Below, one piece after another: positions 23,481-24,571 of a DNA stretch of 24,571 nt. Position 1 is the first letter of the stretch. Every line of letters starts with the position of its first letter. The stretch comes from an uncultured Alistipes sp. (lineage in GTDB: Bacteria; Bacteroidota; Bacteroidia; Bacteroidales; Rikenellaceae). The position numbers and the translations under genes are program-made. The stretch spans positions 1-24,571 of the forward strand of contig CAUDHE010000035.1 of NCBI GenBank assembly GCA_958449275.1, written 5' to 3'. The notes under the pieces were generated by a model that worked only from the letters and a program-made list of their open reading frames with translations, was not told the origin of the DNA and searched no databases.

Positions 23481-23996
23481 TCAATCCTCGTATAGATCGA
23501 TATATTCGTAAGAATTTCCCGCCGCCGCGAGAAAGCGGGCGAACATGGCCTGCGACACGACAATGGTGGCGGTGTTGTCGTTGGGATGGAAACAGAGGCT
23601 CGGCACCGCGAGCAGATTGCGGTCGAGAAAGAGATGCACGTGATTCTCCGTGTCGTTTATAAGCCCGAAAGGCGACACCGACCCGGGAAGCAGCCCCAGA
23701 TAGCGCTCCATGCGCTGCTCCGAGGCGAACGACAGCTTGCCCTGACGCAGGCGGTGCTCCAGGTCGCGAATGGCCAGCGAGCGCGAGCCGTCGAGCACCA
23801 CCAGATAGTGGCGGTCGCCCTTGTGGTTGCGCAGAAAAAGATTCTTGCAGTAACGCGACCCGTCGTCGCGCCAATATTTCAATGCTTCCTCCACCGTATG
23901 CGCCTCGGGGTGGTCGTAAACATCGTATTCTATGCCGTGAGCGGCGAAAAAGGCGAATACCTTCCCGCGCCGCTCCATTCGCTTGTCGTCGAACAT
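23481..23996 (-). CDS. YbaK/ProX-type prolyl-tRNA deacylase-like protein
   Basis: A 171-residue protein of the prolyl-tRNA synthetase-associated editing domain family (YbaK/PrdX/ProXp-ala). It hydrolyses mischarged aminoacyl-tRNAs such as Ala-tRNAPro in trans. Motifs are YDHPEAHTVEEA (28-38), KNLFLRNHKGDRHYLVVLDG (51-70) with the likely catalytic K51, LSFASEQRMERYLGLLPGSV (88-107), SPFGLIND (108-115), and FHPNDNTATIVVS (136-148). The start at 23996 or the in-frame ATG at 23978 is possible. It lies 31 nt after kdsC on the same strand. Confidence 0.88.
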   Translation of the reverse strand: MFDDKRMERRGKVFAFFAAHGIEYDVYDHPEAHTVEEALKYWRDDGSRYCKNLFLRNHKGDRHYLVVLDGSRSLAIRDLEHRLRQGKLSFASEQRMERYLGLLPGSVSPFGLINDTENHVHLFLDRNLLAVPSLCFHPNDNTATIVVSQAMFARFLAAAGNSYEYIDLYED

Positions 23997-24027
23997 GTCG
24001 GTCGCTGTTTTTTCGGAAAAACGGTTT

Positions 24028-24567
24028 CTACTTCGACTGCACGCCCAATACTCCCGTGCGGTCTTTGGCCCACTGGCCCTGCGCGCGCAGAGTCTGTTCC
24101 ACTATGTCGCGGACCGCGCCGCGACCGCCATCGAATTCCGACACGTAGCGCGAGGCCTCTATGACTTCGCTGCATGCGTCGGCGGGGCATACGGGGATGC
24201 CCACCGCCTGCATGCACTCCAGATCGGGAATATCGTCGCCCATGTAGATCGTATCGGCGGCTTCGATGCCGTATTCGGCGAAAAATTCGTTGAGCGCCGC
24301 GATCTTGTCCATGCAGTTGAGATACATACGCGTTACGCCCAGGCGCTCGAGTCGCGAGCGGAGCAGCTCGCCGTGGCCGCCCGTGATGACGCACACCTTG
24401 TAGCCGCGGCGAATGGCGTAGGCTATGGCATAGCCGTCCTTGGCGTTATACTTGCGTATGAAATCGCGGCCGCCCTCGATCGGCATGATGCCGCCGTCGG
24501 TCATTACGCCGTCCACGTCGAACACGAAAGCCCGCGTGCGGGCTATATCTTCTTTGAAGTTTCCCAT
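24028..24567 (-). CDS. kdsC: 3-deoxy-D-manno-octulosonate 8-phosphate phosphatase
   Basis: A 179-residue HAD-family phosphatase of the C0 (capless, tetrameric) KdsC type. It removes phosphate from KDO-8-P in the cytoplasm during lipopolysaccharide inner-core synthesis. The key residues are D17 and D19 in FDVDGVMTDG, T62 in ITGG, K88 in MDK, and D111-D112 in MGDDIPD. KDGYAI (43-48) and the C-terminal GGRGAVRD (147-154) are family signatures. The gene is complete, with its ATG four bases from the window edge, so its promoter is outside. Confidence 0.94.
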   Translation of the reverse strand: MGNFKEDIARTRAFVFDVDGVMTDGGIMPIEGGRDFIRKYNAKDGYAIAYAIRRGYKVCVITGGHGELLRSRLERLGVTRMYLNCMDKIAALNEFFAEYGIEAADTIYMGDDIPDLECMQAVGIPVCPADACSEVIEASRYVSEFDGGRGAVRDIVEQTLRAQGQWAKDRTGVLGVQSK

Positions 24568-24571
24568 ATGT

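Overview
The window looks like a chromosomal segment of a GC-rich member of the Bacteroidales. A Rikenellaceae/Alistipes-like genome is my best guess, but it is not proven from sequence alone. The evidence is many SPII lipoproteins of Bacteroidetes-only families (DUF4465, DUF4493, PCMD, fimbrillin-like), GH97 and GH2 enzymes, Bacteroidetes-type promoters (TTTG - 19 to 21 nt - TAnnTTTG) and few Shine-Dalgarno sites.

Left part (1-9597), read in order: (i) the start of a DUF4465 lipoprotein gene on the minus strand, behind a clear cobalamin riboswitch with its own promoter; (ii) xerD, divergent from the prmA-wbqC pair; (iii) a secreted GH2 protein that lacks both consensus catalytic glutamates; (iv) a plus-strand housekeeping run, cvpA-rsgA-trmH, then a class III aminotransferase; (v) a convergent hpf with a bidirectional terminator between it and the aminotransferase.

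Middle part (9717-13181): xerC is translationally coupled (ATGA overlap) to an upstream small lipoprotein that carries all three signature elements of a stefin-type cystatin. Divergent from it, with an interleaved promoter, is a secreted GH97 that appears to be the retaining (alpha-galactosidase-like) type. It is closed by a strong intrinsic terminator.

Right part (13243-23298): a seven-gene plus-strand operon with gaps of only 3 to 25 nt. It encodes a fimbrillin-like lipoprotein with a C-terminal jelly-roll-like domain, three lipoproteins with DUF4493-type modules (the third also carries a PCMD domain), two tandem paralogous outer-membrane beta-barrels, and a second PCMD lipoprotein. This is the best candidate for an undescribed system. 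I infer a multi-subunit cell-surface adhesin or glycan-binding apparatus anchored by two barrels. It shows two hallmarks of variable expression: a G9 homopolymer inside the signal peptide of gene 2, and a T9 tract inside a palindrome at the promoter. The last third of gene 1 has a clearly lower GC content than its neighbours. After the operon come a dispersed palindromic repeat (also present, inverted, at 7861-7952) and the minus-strand pair kdsC and a prolyl-tRNA deacylase-like gene.
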